Positions 18,115 to 26,825 of a stretch of DNA of 64,000 bases are shown here, piece by piece. Position 1 is the stretch's first letter. Every line of letters begins with the position of its first letter. The stretch is from JAEUIX01 sp964611125 (GTDB lineage Bacteria; Planctomycetota; Phycisphaerae; Phycisphaerales; UBA1924). Both the position numbers and the translations under genes were made by a program. The notes beneath the pieces are model-generated. The model searched no databases, was not told the DNA's origin, and was given only the letters and a program-made list of their open reading frames with translations. The DNA lies in contig CAZSZO010000011.1 in assembly GCA_964611125.1 (NCBI GenBank), forward strand, positions 1 through 64,000, written 5' to 3'.

Positions 18115-20109
18115 CTGTCGCAGGCCCTCACCCGATATCAGGTCCTCTTCGACTCGGTCCGCACCCGCCGTCGCAAGCCCCCAAGCTACACCGGGCTCGA
18201 CCGCTGGGTCGCCCGCGCGAGCGTGGCCGTCCGCAGCGCGCGCGTCTCCAACCGCTGGCTCCGCCGCCAGGCCGAGCTCGTCGACGCGCTCGACCCGCCG
18301 ATGCGCAACCACTCAGACGCCGCCCTCGCCGCGCTCCTCGAGGACCTGCGGGCCGTCTTCGTCCGCGGACGCCAGGACGAAGAAGTCGTCCGGCGCGGCT
18401 TCGCCGCCGTGCGCGAGGCCGCGCGCCGCGAGACCGGCGAGTCGGCGTACATCGTCCAGCTCATGGGCGCCATGGCCCTCTACCACGGGCGCGTCGTGCA
18501 GATGCTCACCGGCGAGGGCAAAACCCTCACCGGCTCGATCGCCGCCCCGCTCCTGGCGTGGGAGCACAAGCACCTCCACGTCCTCACCGTCAACGACTAC
18601 CTCGCCAAGCGCGACGCCGAGAGCCGGGCCGCCATCTTCGCCCGCTGCGGCCTCCGCTGCGGGGCCATCCAGCAGGAGCAGGAGCCCGCCGAGCGCTTCG
18701 GCATCTACGCCCTCCCCATCGTCTACGGCACTCCCAAGCAGATCACCGCCGACTACCTCCGCGACCAGATCCGCATGGGCCAGCTCACCTCGGCGTGGAG
18801 CGGGCGGGGCATGCTCGGGCAGGAGGGCGTCGGCGGTCACTCATCGGGCCCCATGGTCCCCGGCTTGCGGGCCGGCATGGTCGATGAGGCCGACGCCGTG
18901 CTGATCGACGAAGGCGTCGTCCCGCTCATCATCGCCCGCTCGCGCGGGCAGGACGAGATGGCCGACGTCTACAAGCAGGCCGCGCTGATCGCCGCCGGCC
19001 TCGACCCCCGCACCGACTTCACCGTCGACTTTCTCCGCAGGCGGGCCGACCTGACGCGCCGCGGGCGCGAGCGCGCCATCGCCCTCGCCGAGGGCCTCTC
19101 CGAGCCGATCTGGCGGGCCCACCGGCGCGCCGAGGAGCTCATCCGCACCGCCCTGGCCGCCCGCATGTGCTACCACAACGGCCGCCAGTTCCAGATCGTC
19201 GACGGGCGGGTCATGATCGTCGACGAGTACACCGGCCGCTTCCTCCTCGACCGCACCTGGGAGCACGGCCTCCACCAGGCCGTCGAAGCCAAGGAGGGCC
19301 TCGACATCACCGCCGACCGCGAGACCCTCGCCCGCATGAGCTTCCAGCGGTTCTTCCGCTCCTACCGCATCCTCTCGGGCATGACCGGCACCGCCGCCGA
19401 CGCCACCGGCGAGATCGAATCGGTCTACGCCCGCAAGGTGATGGTGATCCCCACCCACCGCCCCATCGCCCGCCGCCTGCTGCCCGCTCGCATCTTCCGC
19501 ACCAGCGAGGCCCGCTGGGCCGCCGTGGTCGAGAGCATCGCCCAGATCCACGCCCAGGGCCGCCCCATCCTCGTCGGCGCCCGCTCCATCACCGCCAGCG
19601 AGATGCTCGCCGGCAAGCTCACCGCACGCGCCCTCCCCCACCACGTCCTCAACGCCAACTTCGACAAGGAAGAGGCCGCCATCATCTCCCGCGCCGGCGA
19701 AGCCGGCAGCATCGTCGTCGCCACCAACATGGCCGGGCGCGGCACCGACATCAAGCTCGATCTCAAGGCCCGCCGCGCCGGCGGCCTCCACGTCATCCTC
19801 ACCGAGATGCACGGCGCCCAGCGCATCGACCGCCAGTTCATCGGACGCGCCGGCCGCCAGGGCGACCCCGGATCCGCCCAGTTCTTCATGAGCCTCGAAG
19901 ACGAACTCATCCGCCTCCAGGCCGGCCTCCTTGGGGGCGCCCTCCGCCTGCTCTCCGCCGGCAGCGAGGAGATCACCGGCGCCGGGCGCACCCTCGCACT
20001 CGCCCTCTTCCGCCTCGCCCAGCGAGCCGGCGAGGCCCGCGACCGCGCCATGCGGGCCCAAGTCATGAAGCAAGACGACTGGGTCGACAAGCACCTCCCC
20101 GGCATGTGA
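18115..20109 (+). CDS. SecA-like ATPase lacking the C-terminal SecA domains
   Basis: A 664-residue DEAD-like motor of the SecA family. Walker A is MLTGEGKT (130-137), the Walker B/DEAD equivalent VDEADAVLIDE starts at 256, a preprotein-crosslinking-type segment follows (QFQIVDGRVMIVDEYTGR), then SGMTGTA, MAGRGTD (539-545) and GRAGRQGDPG (577-586). In housekeeping SecA the last motif sits near the same position, but about 300 more residues follow (helical scaffold, wing, zinc tail); here only 78 remain. I propose a CTG start at 18115, with GGAG seven bases upstream, since an in-frame GTG at 18223 would drop conserved N-terminal helix sequence. Immediately after the M50-HlyD gene (18 bases), it is probably its energy-supplying or substrate-delivering partner. 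Confidence 0.88.
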   Translation: MSQALTRYQVLFDSVRTRRRKPPSYTGLDRWVARASVAVRSARVSNRWLRRQAELVDALDPPMRNHSDAALAALLEDLRAVFVRGRQDEEVVRRGFAAVREAARRETGESAYIVQLMGAMALYHGRVVQMLTGEGKTLTGSIAAPLLAWEHKHLHVLTVNDYLAKRDAESRAAIFARCGLRCGAIQQEQEPAERFGIYALPIVYGTPKQITADYLRDQIRMGQLTSAWSGRGMLGQEGVGGHSSGPMVPGLRAGMVDEADAVLIDEGVVPLIIARSRGQDEMADVYKQAALIAAGLDPRTDFTVDFLRRRADLTRRGRERAIALAEGLSEPIWRAHRRAEELIRTALAARMCYHNGRQFQIVDGRVMIVDEYTGRFLLDRTWEHGLHQAVEAKEGLDITADRETLARMSFQRFFRSYRILSGMTGTAADATGEIESVYARKVMVIPTHRPIARRLLPARIFRTSEARWAAVVESIAQIHAQGRPILVGARSITASEMLAGKLTARALPHHVLNANFDKEEAAIISRAGEAGSIVVATNMAGRGTDIKLDLKARRAGGLHVILTEMHGAQRIDRQFIGRAGRQGDPGSAQFFMSLEDELIRLQAGLLGGALRLLSAGSEEITGAGRTLALALFRLAQRAGEARDRAMRAQVMKQDDWVDKHLPGM

Positions 20110-20144
20110 GCCGCCCGCCGGCCCCTACGCTCACTGAAAGCCGC

Positions 20145-22679
20145 ATGAGCCTGTCCGCCACCCCATCCAGCCGCTGCGGAGTCTCCCTCCCGCTGCCGGT
20201 CCTGCCCTCCGGACCCGCCGCCCCGCCGCCCCCCGGCGCCGGCGCCGGGGCGGCCATCCGCAAGTCCGCCATGGGCAAATGGCGGGCCGTGGCGCTCATC
20301 GCCGTGCACCTGGCCATCGCCGCCCACATCGTCCAGTGGCTCGTTTCCGGCATGGCTGACGGCCGGCGCGAGACGCTCTCCCCCGTCGAACCCTCCGAGT
20401 CCATGTACGCCCTCGAACTCGGACGCATCAACGCCGGGTTCGTCATGTTCGTCTCCGCGATCCTGGCCACCGCCATCTTCGGCCGGTTCTTCTGCGGCTG
20501 GGCATGCCACGTGGTCGCCCTCCAGGACCTCTGTGCGTGGCTCATGAAGAAGCTGGGCCTGCACCCCAAGCCCTGGCGCAGCCGCCTGCTGCTCTGGATC
20601 CCCCTCGGCCTCGCCTGCTACATGTTCATCTGGCCCACTCTGCGGCGCGAGGTCGTCGGCCCCGCTGCGGTCCGCCTGTGGGGCCAGACGCCCGTCTGGC
20701 TGGGCGAGATCACCCCCATCCACGGCTTCACCACCGAGTTCATCGTCGAGGACTTCTGGGCCACTTTCGCCTCCTGGCCCGTCGCGATCATCTATCTCTT
20801 CGCCGTGGGGTTCGCCACGGTCTACTTCCTGGGCTCCAAGGGCTTCTGCGCGTACGGCTGCCCCTACGGCGGCTTCTTCGGCCCCGTTGATCGCCTCTCG
20901 CCCGTCCGCATCCGCGTCACCGACGCCTGCGACCACTGCGGCCACTGCACCGCCGTGTGCACCAGCAATGTCCGCGTCAGCGACGAAGTCCGCGACTACG
21001 GCGCCGTCGTCAGCTCCGGCTGCTTCAAGTGCCTCGATTGCGTCAGCGTCTGCCCCAAGCAGGCCCTCTACCTGGGCGTCGGCCTCCCGGCGATCTTCAC
21101 CGCCCCGCGGACCAGTGCCGCCGAGCGAGCCGGGCGCGAGTCCGCCGCCAAGGCCCGCTACGACCTCTCCCTCGCTGAGGAGCTCCTCTGCCTGGTCGCC
21201 TGGCTCGTCCTCTTCCGGGGCTTCCGGGGCATGCCCCTGCTGGGCGAGGGCGTCCCCATGCTCATGGCCGCGGGCCTCGCGGGTATCGGCGCGTTCCTCC
21301 TGCACAAGTCGCTCCGGCTGCTCCGTGATTCCGCCGTCCGGGGCCCGCGGGTTCAGCTCAAGCTCGCCGGACGCATCCGGCTCGCCGGCTGGCTCTTCGC
21401 CCTGCTCTCGGCCGGCTACCTCACGCTGGGCGTCCAGGGCGCCGCGCTCTGGTTCGTCTCGGCCTCGGGCGAGACCTTCGCCACCCGCCTTGAGCGCCTC
21501 ACCACCGGCGCGGGCGACCTTCAACGCCCCCTGCTCACCCGCGATTCCGTCTACGCCCCCGGCTACACACCCACCCCCGAGGCCCAGGCCCTCGCCCGTC
21601 AGGCCATCGCCTGGCACGACCTCGCCCGCCCCTGGTGGCGGGGCGGCGTCGGCCTGTATCAACCGTGGGAGTCCGCCCTGCGCCTCACCTGGCTCAGCGC
21701 CGTCGCCGGCGACCTCCCCGCCGCGGAAACCCACCTCCGCGCCGCCCTCGCCATCCGCCCCCCCACCGACGATGTCGCTACCGGCCTCGCCCTGATCGTC
21801 CGCCTCAACGCCGGCGCGGGAAAGCAGCTCGCCAGCGACCCCGCCACCCTCGACCGCGTCGAAGCCCTCCTCCGCGAGTGCCTCGACCGCGCCCCCTCCC
21901 GCCAAGCCCTCTACGCCACCCGCCTCGAGCTCGCCTCCCTCCTCGCAGGCCGCAGAAAGCCGGCCGAGGCCGCGGCCTTGTACGAGCAGGCCGTCGCCCG
22001 CACCCCCGGCGACGTCCGGCTGGTCCGCGACGCCGCGACCGTGCTCATGAACCTCCGCCAGCCCGCCCAGGCCGCCGCCGCCCTTCGGGCCGGCCTCAAG
22101 GCCCGTCCCGAGTCGGGCCCGCTGCACGCCGACCTCGCCAGCGTCCTCCTCAGCATGCAGCAGACTCAGGAGGGACGCACCCAGACCGACGAAGCCCTCC
22201 GCCGGCGCCCTCGCGAGGCCGACGCCCTCGCGCGGCTTTACCAGTGCCTCGTCACCCTCGGCCGCCAGCCCGAGGCCCTGACGCTCGCCGAGGCCGCCGC
22301 CCGGGACCAGCCGCGCAACACCCCGCTCGTCCGCGACGCGGCCCTGCTCCACGCCAACCTCGACCGGCCGGCCAAGGCCGTCGACATCCTCTCCCTGGGC
22401 GTCGCCGCGGCGCCCCGCGACGGACTCTTGCGGGCCGAGCTCGCCGCGGTGCTCCTGCAGGCCGGCCGCAAGCCCGACGCCCTGGCCGAGATCGAGCGGG
22501 TTATCCAGACCGGCCCGCGCGACGCGCCGACACTCGAGGTCATCGCCTATGTCCTGCAATCATGCGGCGCTCCCGACCGGGCCAAATCGTTCAACGATCG
22601 GGCTCAGGCCATCCGCGCCGCCCTCGCGCCACCTTCCCCCTCCTCCCCATCCCAGCCCTTACGCCCCTCGAACCCCTGA
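20145..22679 (+). CDS. Polyferredoxin membrane protein with C-terminal TPR domain
   Basis: An 844-residue protein. After a Pro/Ala-rich leader come membrane helices with the NapH/NosR/CcoG-like block FCGWACHVVALQDLCAWL, then FCAYGCPYGGFFGPVDRLSP. Two [4Fe-4S] cysteine clusters follow: CDHCGHCTAVC at 262-272 and CFKCLDCVSVCP at 293-304. More membrane helices follow to about residue 460. The remaining about 300 residues are a row of tetratricopeptide-like helix pairs (for example AEAAALYEQAVARTPGDVRL; QAAAALRAGLKARPESGPLH). It lies 35 bases after the SecA-like gene in the same direction. It may transfer electrons across the membrane, with the TPR part as docking surface. Whether it works with the export genes is inferred from position only. 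Confidence 0.85.
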   Translation: MSLSATPSSRCGVSLPLPVLPSGPAAPPPPGAGAGAAIRKSAMGKWRAVALIAVHLAIAAHIVQWLVSGMADGRRETLSPVEPSESMYALELGRINAGFVMFVSAILATAIFGRFFCGWACHVVALQDLCAWLMKKLGLHPKPWRSRLLLWIPLGLACYMFIWPTLRREVVGPAAVRLWGQTPVWLGEITPIHGFTTEFIVEDFWATFASWPVAIIYLFAVGFATVYFLGSKGFCAYGCPYGGFFGPVDRLSPVRIRVTDACDHCGHCTAVCTSNVRVSDEVRDYGAVVSSGCFKCLDCVSVCPKQALYLGVGLPAIFTAPRTSAAERAGRESAAKARYDLSLAEELLCLVAWLVLFRGFRGMPLLGEGVPMLMAAGLAGIGAFLLHKSLRLLRDSAVRGPRVQLKLAGRIRLAGWLFALLSAGYLTLGVQGAALWFVSASGETFATRLERLTTGAGDLQRPLLTRDSVYAPGYTPTPEAQALARQAIAWHDLARPWWRGGVGLYQPWESALRLTWLSAVAGDLPAAETHLRAALAIRPPTDDVATGLALIVRLNAGAGKQLASDPATLDRVEALLRECLDRAPSRQALYATRLELASLLAGRRKPAEAAALYEQAVARTPGDVRLVRDAATVLMNLRQPAQAAAALRAGLKARPESGPLHADLASVLLSMQQTQEGRTQTDEALRRRPREADALARLYQCLVTLGRQPEALTLAEAAARDQPRNTPLVRDAALLHANLDRPAKAVDILSLGVAAAPRDGLLRAELAAVLLQAGRKPDALAEIERVIQTGPRDAPTLEVIAYVLQSCGAPDRAKSFNDRAQAIRAALAPPSPSSPSQPLRPSNP

Positions 22680-22742
22680 ACCGCTCCGATCCGCTTCGAG
22701 CCGATTTGCCCCATCTTCACCGGCCTCGCTGGCCGCGATCCC

Positions 22743-22758
22743 AACCATGCGTATGGTT
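22743..22758. promoter_or_regulatory. Perfect 16-bp inverted repeat, candidate operator
   Basis: AACCAT-GCGT-ATGGTT lies in the gap before the sugar dehydrogenase gene. It could be an operator for that gene. The evidence is symmetry and position only. Confidence 0.3.
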
Positions 22759-22915
22759 AGACCGCCCACCGCAACCGGGCGCCCTGGTCCGCCGAAAAGA
22801 CCGCGGCAACCGATTGCGGTCTGGCCGCCCGCCACGCGGGCTGGCCGAGTTGCCCAGCCGCCCATCGCCCCTCAGCCCGACGCCCAGCAGCCCCCAGCAG
22901 CCCACGGAGTCCCGC

Positions 22916-24487
22916 ATGCGCCGTCCCCTCGCCTTGGCTCGCCTTCTCTTCGCCCTCACCGCCACTGGCGTCGCCGCTTCCAGCGTGCTCGCCCAGCCCG
23001 GCGACCTGGCCAACCTCCAGGATGTCGTCACCACCGGCCTCTCCAGCCCCCTCTACGTGACCAGCCCCCCGGGTGATGACACCCGCCTGTTCATCGTTCA
23101 GCAGGGCGGCCAGATTCGCCTCAGCACCCGGGCCGACCGCAACAGCCCGTGGTCGACCTCCACCACGGTGTTCCTCGATGTCTCCTCGCTGCTCACCCCG
23201 AACACCGGCACGGTCACCAACCCGCAGAACCGCGACGGCAACACTGTCGCCGGGACCTTCAACCTCTCCCGCGGCGGCGAGCAGGGCCTCCTTGGCCTCG
23301 CCTTCCCCCCCGACTACGCCCAGTCCGGCGTCTTCTATGTGAACTACGTCGGCGCCCGCCGCCCCGGCGGCGTGCTTCCCAATCGCTTCGAGCCCAACAC
23401 CCAGAACGGCTCGGCGATCATGCTGGGCTCGACCATCGTCGCTCGCTACCGCCGCAGCGTCGCCAACCCCAACGTCGCCGACCCCGCCTCGCCCCTCACG
23501 ATCCTCGAGATTGAGCAGCCCTTCAGCAATCACAACGGCGGCAACCTCAACTTCGGTCCCGATGGGCTCTTCTACATCGGCACCGGCGACGGCGGCTCGG
23601 GCAACGACCCCATCAACTCCGCCCTGAACCCCAACAACCTCCTCGGCAAGCTCCTCCGTCTCGACGTCACCGGCCCCGACGGCGTCTCCAACTCCGGCGA
23701 CGAAGACGGCTTCCCCGCCGACGCCTTCCGCAACTACCGCATCCCGCCCGCCAACCCCTTCGCCGCTGGCGGCGGCCGCGGCGAGATCTTCCTCCGCGGG
23801 GTCCGCAACCCCTGGCGCTGGTCCTTCGATCGCGCCACCGGCGATCTTTACATCGCAGACGTCGGCCAGGATGTCCTCGAAGAGGTCAACTTCATCCCCG
23901 CCGGCACCGGCGCCGGCCGCAACCTCGGCTGGCGGCTCCGCGAAGGCAGCCGCAACACCGGCCTCTCGTCCGGCGGGTTCGATACCTCCAACCTCACCGA
24001 GCCCGTCTACACCTACTCCCACGGCTCCGGCGCCCTCCAGGGCTTCTCCATCACCGGCGGCTACTGCTACCGCGGGACCTCCATCCCCGCCTGGCGCGGC
24101 CGCTACTTCTTCGCCGATTTCGTCAACCGCCGCCTCTTCTCCGCCCGCATCGTCAACGGCGCCTGGACCGACTTCCGGGATATCTACGCCTCGGTCAACC
24201 CCAGCGCCACCACCACCGGCCGCCTCCAGACCATCGCCAGCTTTGGTGAGGACAACGCCGGCGAGCTCTACATTGTCGAGTTCAGCCCCGGCCGCATCCG
24301 CCGCTTCATCCCCCAGGCGCCCCAGCCCAATCCCCTCGATATCAACTTCGACGGCAACGTCGACCCCGACGACCTGTCGGACTTCATCGCGTACTTCTTC
24401 TCCAGCGACCTCCGCGCTGACTTCAACCTCGACAACATCCTCGACCCTGACGACCTCTCGGATTACATCGCCGGCTTCTTCCCGTAA
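22916..24487 (+). CDS. Secreted PQQ-dependent sugar dehydrogenase-like protein with EF-hand/dockerin-like tail
   Basis: A 523-residue exported protein of the soluble glucose/sorbosone dehydrogenase family. Signal peptide ends VAASSVLAQP. Propeller motifs include GEQGLLGLAFPPDYAQSGVF, SNHNGGNLNFGPDGLFYIG, GDGGSGNDP, ILRGVRNPWRWSFD-like (LRGVRNPWRWSFDRATGDLY) and ADVGQDVLEEVNF. The last about 50 residues hold two calcium-loop-like units, DINFDGNVDPDDLSDFI and DFNLDNILDPDDLSDYI, a tail shared with the subtilase at 26826-28280. ATG at 22916 follows GGAG by six bases. Transcription probably ends at the hairpin at 24515-24542. Oxidation of sugars in the periplasm is the family role; PQQ dependence is assumed. 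Confidence 0.92.
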   Translation: MRRPLALARLLFALTATGVAASSVLAQPGDLANLQDVVTTGLSSPLYVTSPPGDDTRLFIVQQGGQIRLSTRADRNSPWSTSTTVFLDVSSLLTPNTGTVTNPQNRDGNTVAGTFNLSRGGEQGLLGLAFPPDYAQSGVFYVNYVGARRPGGVLPNRFEPNTQNGSAIMLGSTIVARYRRSVANPNVADPASPLTILEIEQPFSNHNGGNLNFGPDGLFYIGTGDGGSGNDPINSALNPNNLLGKLLRLDVTGPDGVSNSGDEDGFPADAFRNYRIPPANPFAAGGGRGEIFLRGVRNPWRWSFDRATGDLYIADVGQDVLEEVNFIPAGTGAGRNLGWRLREGSRNTGLSSGGFDTSNLTEPVYTYSHGSGALQGFSITGGYCYRGTSIPAWRGRYFFADFVNRRLFSARIVNGAWTDFRDIYASVNPSATTTGRLQTIASFGEDNAGELYIVEFSPGRIRRFIPQAPQPNPLDINFDGNVDPDDLSDFIAYFFSSDLRADFNLDNILDPDDLSDYIAGFFP

Positions 24488-24514
24488 CCTCCCGATCCAA
24501 CCCGGCCGCTCAAG

Positions 24515-24542
24515 AACGCCCCGCGCCCCAGCGCGGGGCGTT
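24515..24542 (+). terminator. Strong hairpin terminator after the sugar dehydrogenase gene
   Basis: A perfect 12-base-pair stem (AACGCCCCGCGC / GCGCGGGGCGTT) with a CCCA loop begins 27 bases after the stop codon. It ends in TTATGCTTT, a weak T-rich stretch. The next ATG is only 11 bases downstream of the stem, so the hairpin could also influence translation of the transporter gene. Confidence 0.8.
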
Positions 24543-24553
24543 ATGCTTTGGCA

Positions 24554-26017
24554 ATGGCCGAACACCAGCCTCAGAACCTGCTCCCGCAGCGCCCCCCCAT
24601 CGACTGGCGCACCCTCCGGCTCTGGCAGATCCAGCCCCTTCGCGACGCCGCGCTCATCTTCGCCGCCATCGGCCTCCTCTACGTCGGCAAGCTCCTCAGC
24701 GTGGTCACGGTTCCCATGCTGCTTGCTCTGCTCCTGGCCTACCTGTTCGAGCCCGTCGTTGACCGCCTCACCCGAACGCGCCGCTTCAGCCGCCAGGGCG
24801 CCGCGCTCGCCATCATCGTCGCCGGCGCGCTGGTGGTCGTCGGCCCCGTGGTGATCGGCGGGACCTTCGCCGGCATCCAGGGCGTCTCGTTCCTGCAGGG
24901 GTTTTACGCCAATGCCTCGCGCCTCGCCGAGGCGGTCTCGACCGAGGACCAGTCCGTCCGCGCCTCGCTCCCCAACGAGTCCTGGCGCCGCCTCGCCGAC
25001 CACCTCGTCAACCTCCGCCGTCACGCCGAGCTCGCCCGACGGCGCGAGGCCGCCTTGCCAAAGCCAGCCCCCGGCAAAGCTGCTTCCCCTGCGCCCGGTG
25101 GCGCTACGCCCCCCGCTGGCGCCACAGCCCCCGCCACAGCCCCCGCTGGCCCCGACCCCGCCCGCCCTTCCGACCCCCCGGGCGAAGCCGCCGAACCCGA
25201 CCCCGACCCCGGCCTCACCCCAACCGACCAGGCGTCCGTCCAGCTTTACCGGGCCGTCGAACTCGCCTTCGAATGGGTCAAGGCCAACTCCCAGTCGATC
25301 GGCCGGCAGGCCCTCGCCACCGGCGTCGGCGCCATCGAGCTCGTCTACGGCTGGGTCACCTCGCTGGTCACCGTCCTCATCGGCGGCTTCCTGACCGCGT
25401 TCTTCTTCTTCTTCTTCTGCACCGGTTATGGCGAGGTCCTCGCCTTCTGGCAGGGCCTCATCCCCGACCGCAAGAAGGGCCAGGTCTTCGACCTCGTCGC
25501 CCAGATGGATGTGGTCATCAGCGGCTTCGTCCGCGGCCGCCTCACCATCTGCGCCATCCTCATCGTCTACTACACCTCCGCCTACTGGGCCATCGGCGTC
25601 CCCGCCCCGCTCATCCTCGGCCCTATCGTCGGCGTCCTCTGCCTCATGCCCTACATCGCCGGCGTCGTCGGCATCCCCGTCGCCATGCTCCTCCTTTGGG
25701 CGGGCCCGACCACCTTCGAGTTCCAGAGCGCCTGGTGGTGGATCGTCTTCGCCCCCATCGGCGTCTCCAGCGTCTCCCAGATCCTCGACGACTACATCCT
25801 CACCCCGGCCATCCAGGGCCGCAGCACCGGCATGGACACCCCCACGATCTTCTTCGCCTCGCTCTCGGGCGCCGTGGTCGCTGGCTTCTACGGCCTGCTC
25901 GTCGCCATCCCCGTCGCCGCGTGCATCAAGATCCTGCTCCGCGAGGTCGTCTGGCCCCGCCTCAAGGACTGGGCCGAAGGCCGCTCCCGCGATCCCCTTC
26001 CCATCTCACGCGTTTAA
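24554..26017 (+). CDS. AI-2E family (PerM-like) membrane transporter
   Basis: A 487-residue multi-pass protein of the AI-2E exporter superfamily. N-terminal helices (LIFAAIGLLYVGKLLSVVTV; MLLALLLAYLFEPVVDRL) and the C-terminal helix pairs (VTVLIGGFLTAFFFFFFCTG; LILGPIVGVLCLMPYIAGVV; conserved ILDDYILTPAIQGRSTGMDT) fit the family. A Pro/Ala-rich hydrophilic insert of about 55 residues sits in the middle (about residues 172-228). ATG at 24554 follows the terminator hairpin closely and has no clear ribosome site; a TTG two codons upstream is an alternative. Substrate not predictable: members export autoinducer-2, sodium or others. Confidence 0.87.
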   Translation: MAEHQPQNLLPQRPPIDWRTLRLWQIQPLRDAALIFAAIGLLYVGKLLSVVTVPMLLALLLAYLFEPVVDRLTRTRRFSRQGAALAIIVAGALVVVGPVVIGGTFAGIQGVSFLQGFYANASRLAEAVSTEDQSVRASLPNESWRRLADHLVNLRRHAELARRREAALPKPAPGKAASPAPGGATPPAGATAPATAPAGPDPARPSDPPGEAAEPDPDPGLTPTDQASVQLYRAVELAFEWVKANSQSIGRQALATGVGAIELVYGWVTSLVTVLIGGFLTAFFFFFFCTGYGEVLAFWQGLIPDRKKGQVFDLVAQMDVVISGFVRGRLTICAILIVYYTSAYWAIGVPAPLILGPIVGVLCLMPYIAGVVGIPVAMLLLWAGPTTFEFQSAWWWIVFAPIGVSSVSQILDDYILTPAIQGRSTGMDTPTIFFASLSGAVVAGFYGLLVAIPVAACIKILLREVVWPRLKDWAEGRSRDPLPISRV

Positions 26018-26155
26018 GATACCCCAAATTGGGTTGTTTTCCGCCCGATGGTCGGCTTTTCCGGCCCCCACCGCCCTTTCGCGGCAGAGTGTGTATTTCC
26101 ACACCGCCCCGCGGCTCCTCCTGGCGACGGACCCCGTCACGGAGCCCTCCCGCTC

Positions 26156-26818
26156 ATGAACGATCCCTCTCCCCAACCCTCCCCCGCCTTCGACCTCGAG
26201 ACCCTCGCGGCCCATGTGCTGGGCGAGTCGGAGCCCGCCGTAGCCAGCCGAATCGACGCCGCCGCCGCGACCGCCCCCGACCTCCGGCGCTCATTGAGCC
26301 GCCTCCGCACGCTCGTCGAGACGCTCCGCACCGACGATTCGGTCCTCCCGCGCCGCGAACTGGTCGATCGTGTGAAAGACGTCCTGCGGCCGACGCCTCG
26401 CCCCTCACTCGCCGAGTGGCTCGCCCAGCTCGGCCACTCCGCCGCGGCCCTGGTCTTCGACAGCCATGCCGAGCTCGCCCTCGCCGGCTTCCGTGGCGCG
26501 GCCCCGGCGGCCCAGCAGCTCGCCTTCAGCAGCGAGGTGGCCGAAGTCGATCTCCAACTCTCGCCGCCCGATACCAGCCCCCGCAACGCTGGCGCCCCGG
26601 CGCTCTGGTCGCTCCGCGGCCAAGTCTCTTCGCCCGACCCCGATGGCCCCGTGCCGCACGCCGCTGTCGCCCTTATCGACCAGGCCCGCCAGCAGCTCAT
26701 CTCGGCGGAGACCGACGACCGCGGCATGTTCACCCTGACCGCCCCCGCGGGCCGCTACGACCTCATCGTCAAGACTGCTGCGGGCGCCGTCACGCTCCCC
26801 GCCATCAACCTCAGATAG
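26156..26818 (+). CDS. Small protein with carboxypeptidase-regulatory-like domain
   Basis: A 220-residue protein with no signal peptide or membrane helix. The first about 80 residues are helical and acidic (DLETLAAHVLGESEPAVASR; DLRRSLSRLRTLVETL), resembling the cytoplasmic N terminus of planctomycete anti-sigma-like proteins but without zinc ligands. Residues about 145-215 fit a beta-sandwich carboxypeptidase-regulatory fold (VPHAAVALIDQARQQLISAE; GMFTLTAPAGRYDLIVKT). It is followed eight bases later by the subtilase and likely shares its transcript. Function is not established; a regulatory or scaffold role for the protease is a guess. Confidence 0.7.
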   Translation: MNDPSPQPSPAFDLETLAAHVLGESEPAVASRIDAAAATAPDLRRSLSRLRTLVETLRTDDSVLPRRELVDRVKDVLRPTPRPSLAEWLAQLGHSAAALVFDSHAELALAGFRGAAPAAQQLAFSSEVAEVDLQLSPPDTSPRNAGAPALWSLRGQVSSPDPDGPVPHAAVALIDQARQQLISAETDDRGMFTLTAPAGRYDLIVKTAAGAVTLPAINLR

Positions 26819-26825
26819 CCCGACC

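Noticed and set aside
16504..18312. 602-residue minus-strand open frame
   Set aside because: Opposite the M50-HlyD gene; low-complexity Asp/Glu/Gly translation typical of antisense frames in GC-rich DNA.
19425..22559. 1044-residue minus-strand open frame
   Set aside because: It lies opposite the SecA-like and polyferredoxin genes, which have clear motifs; its translation is Gly/Glu/Ala-rich with no domain.
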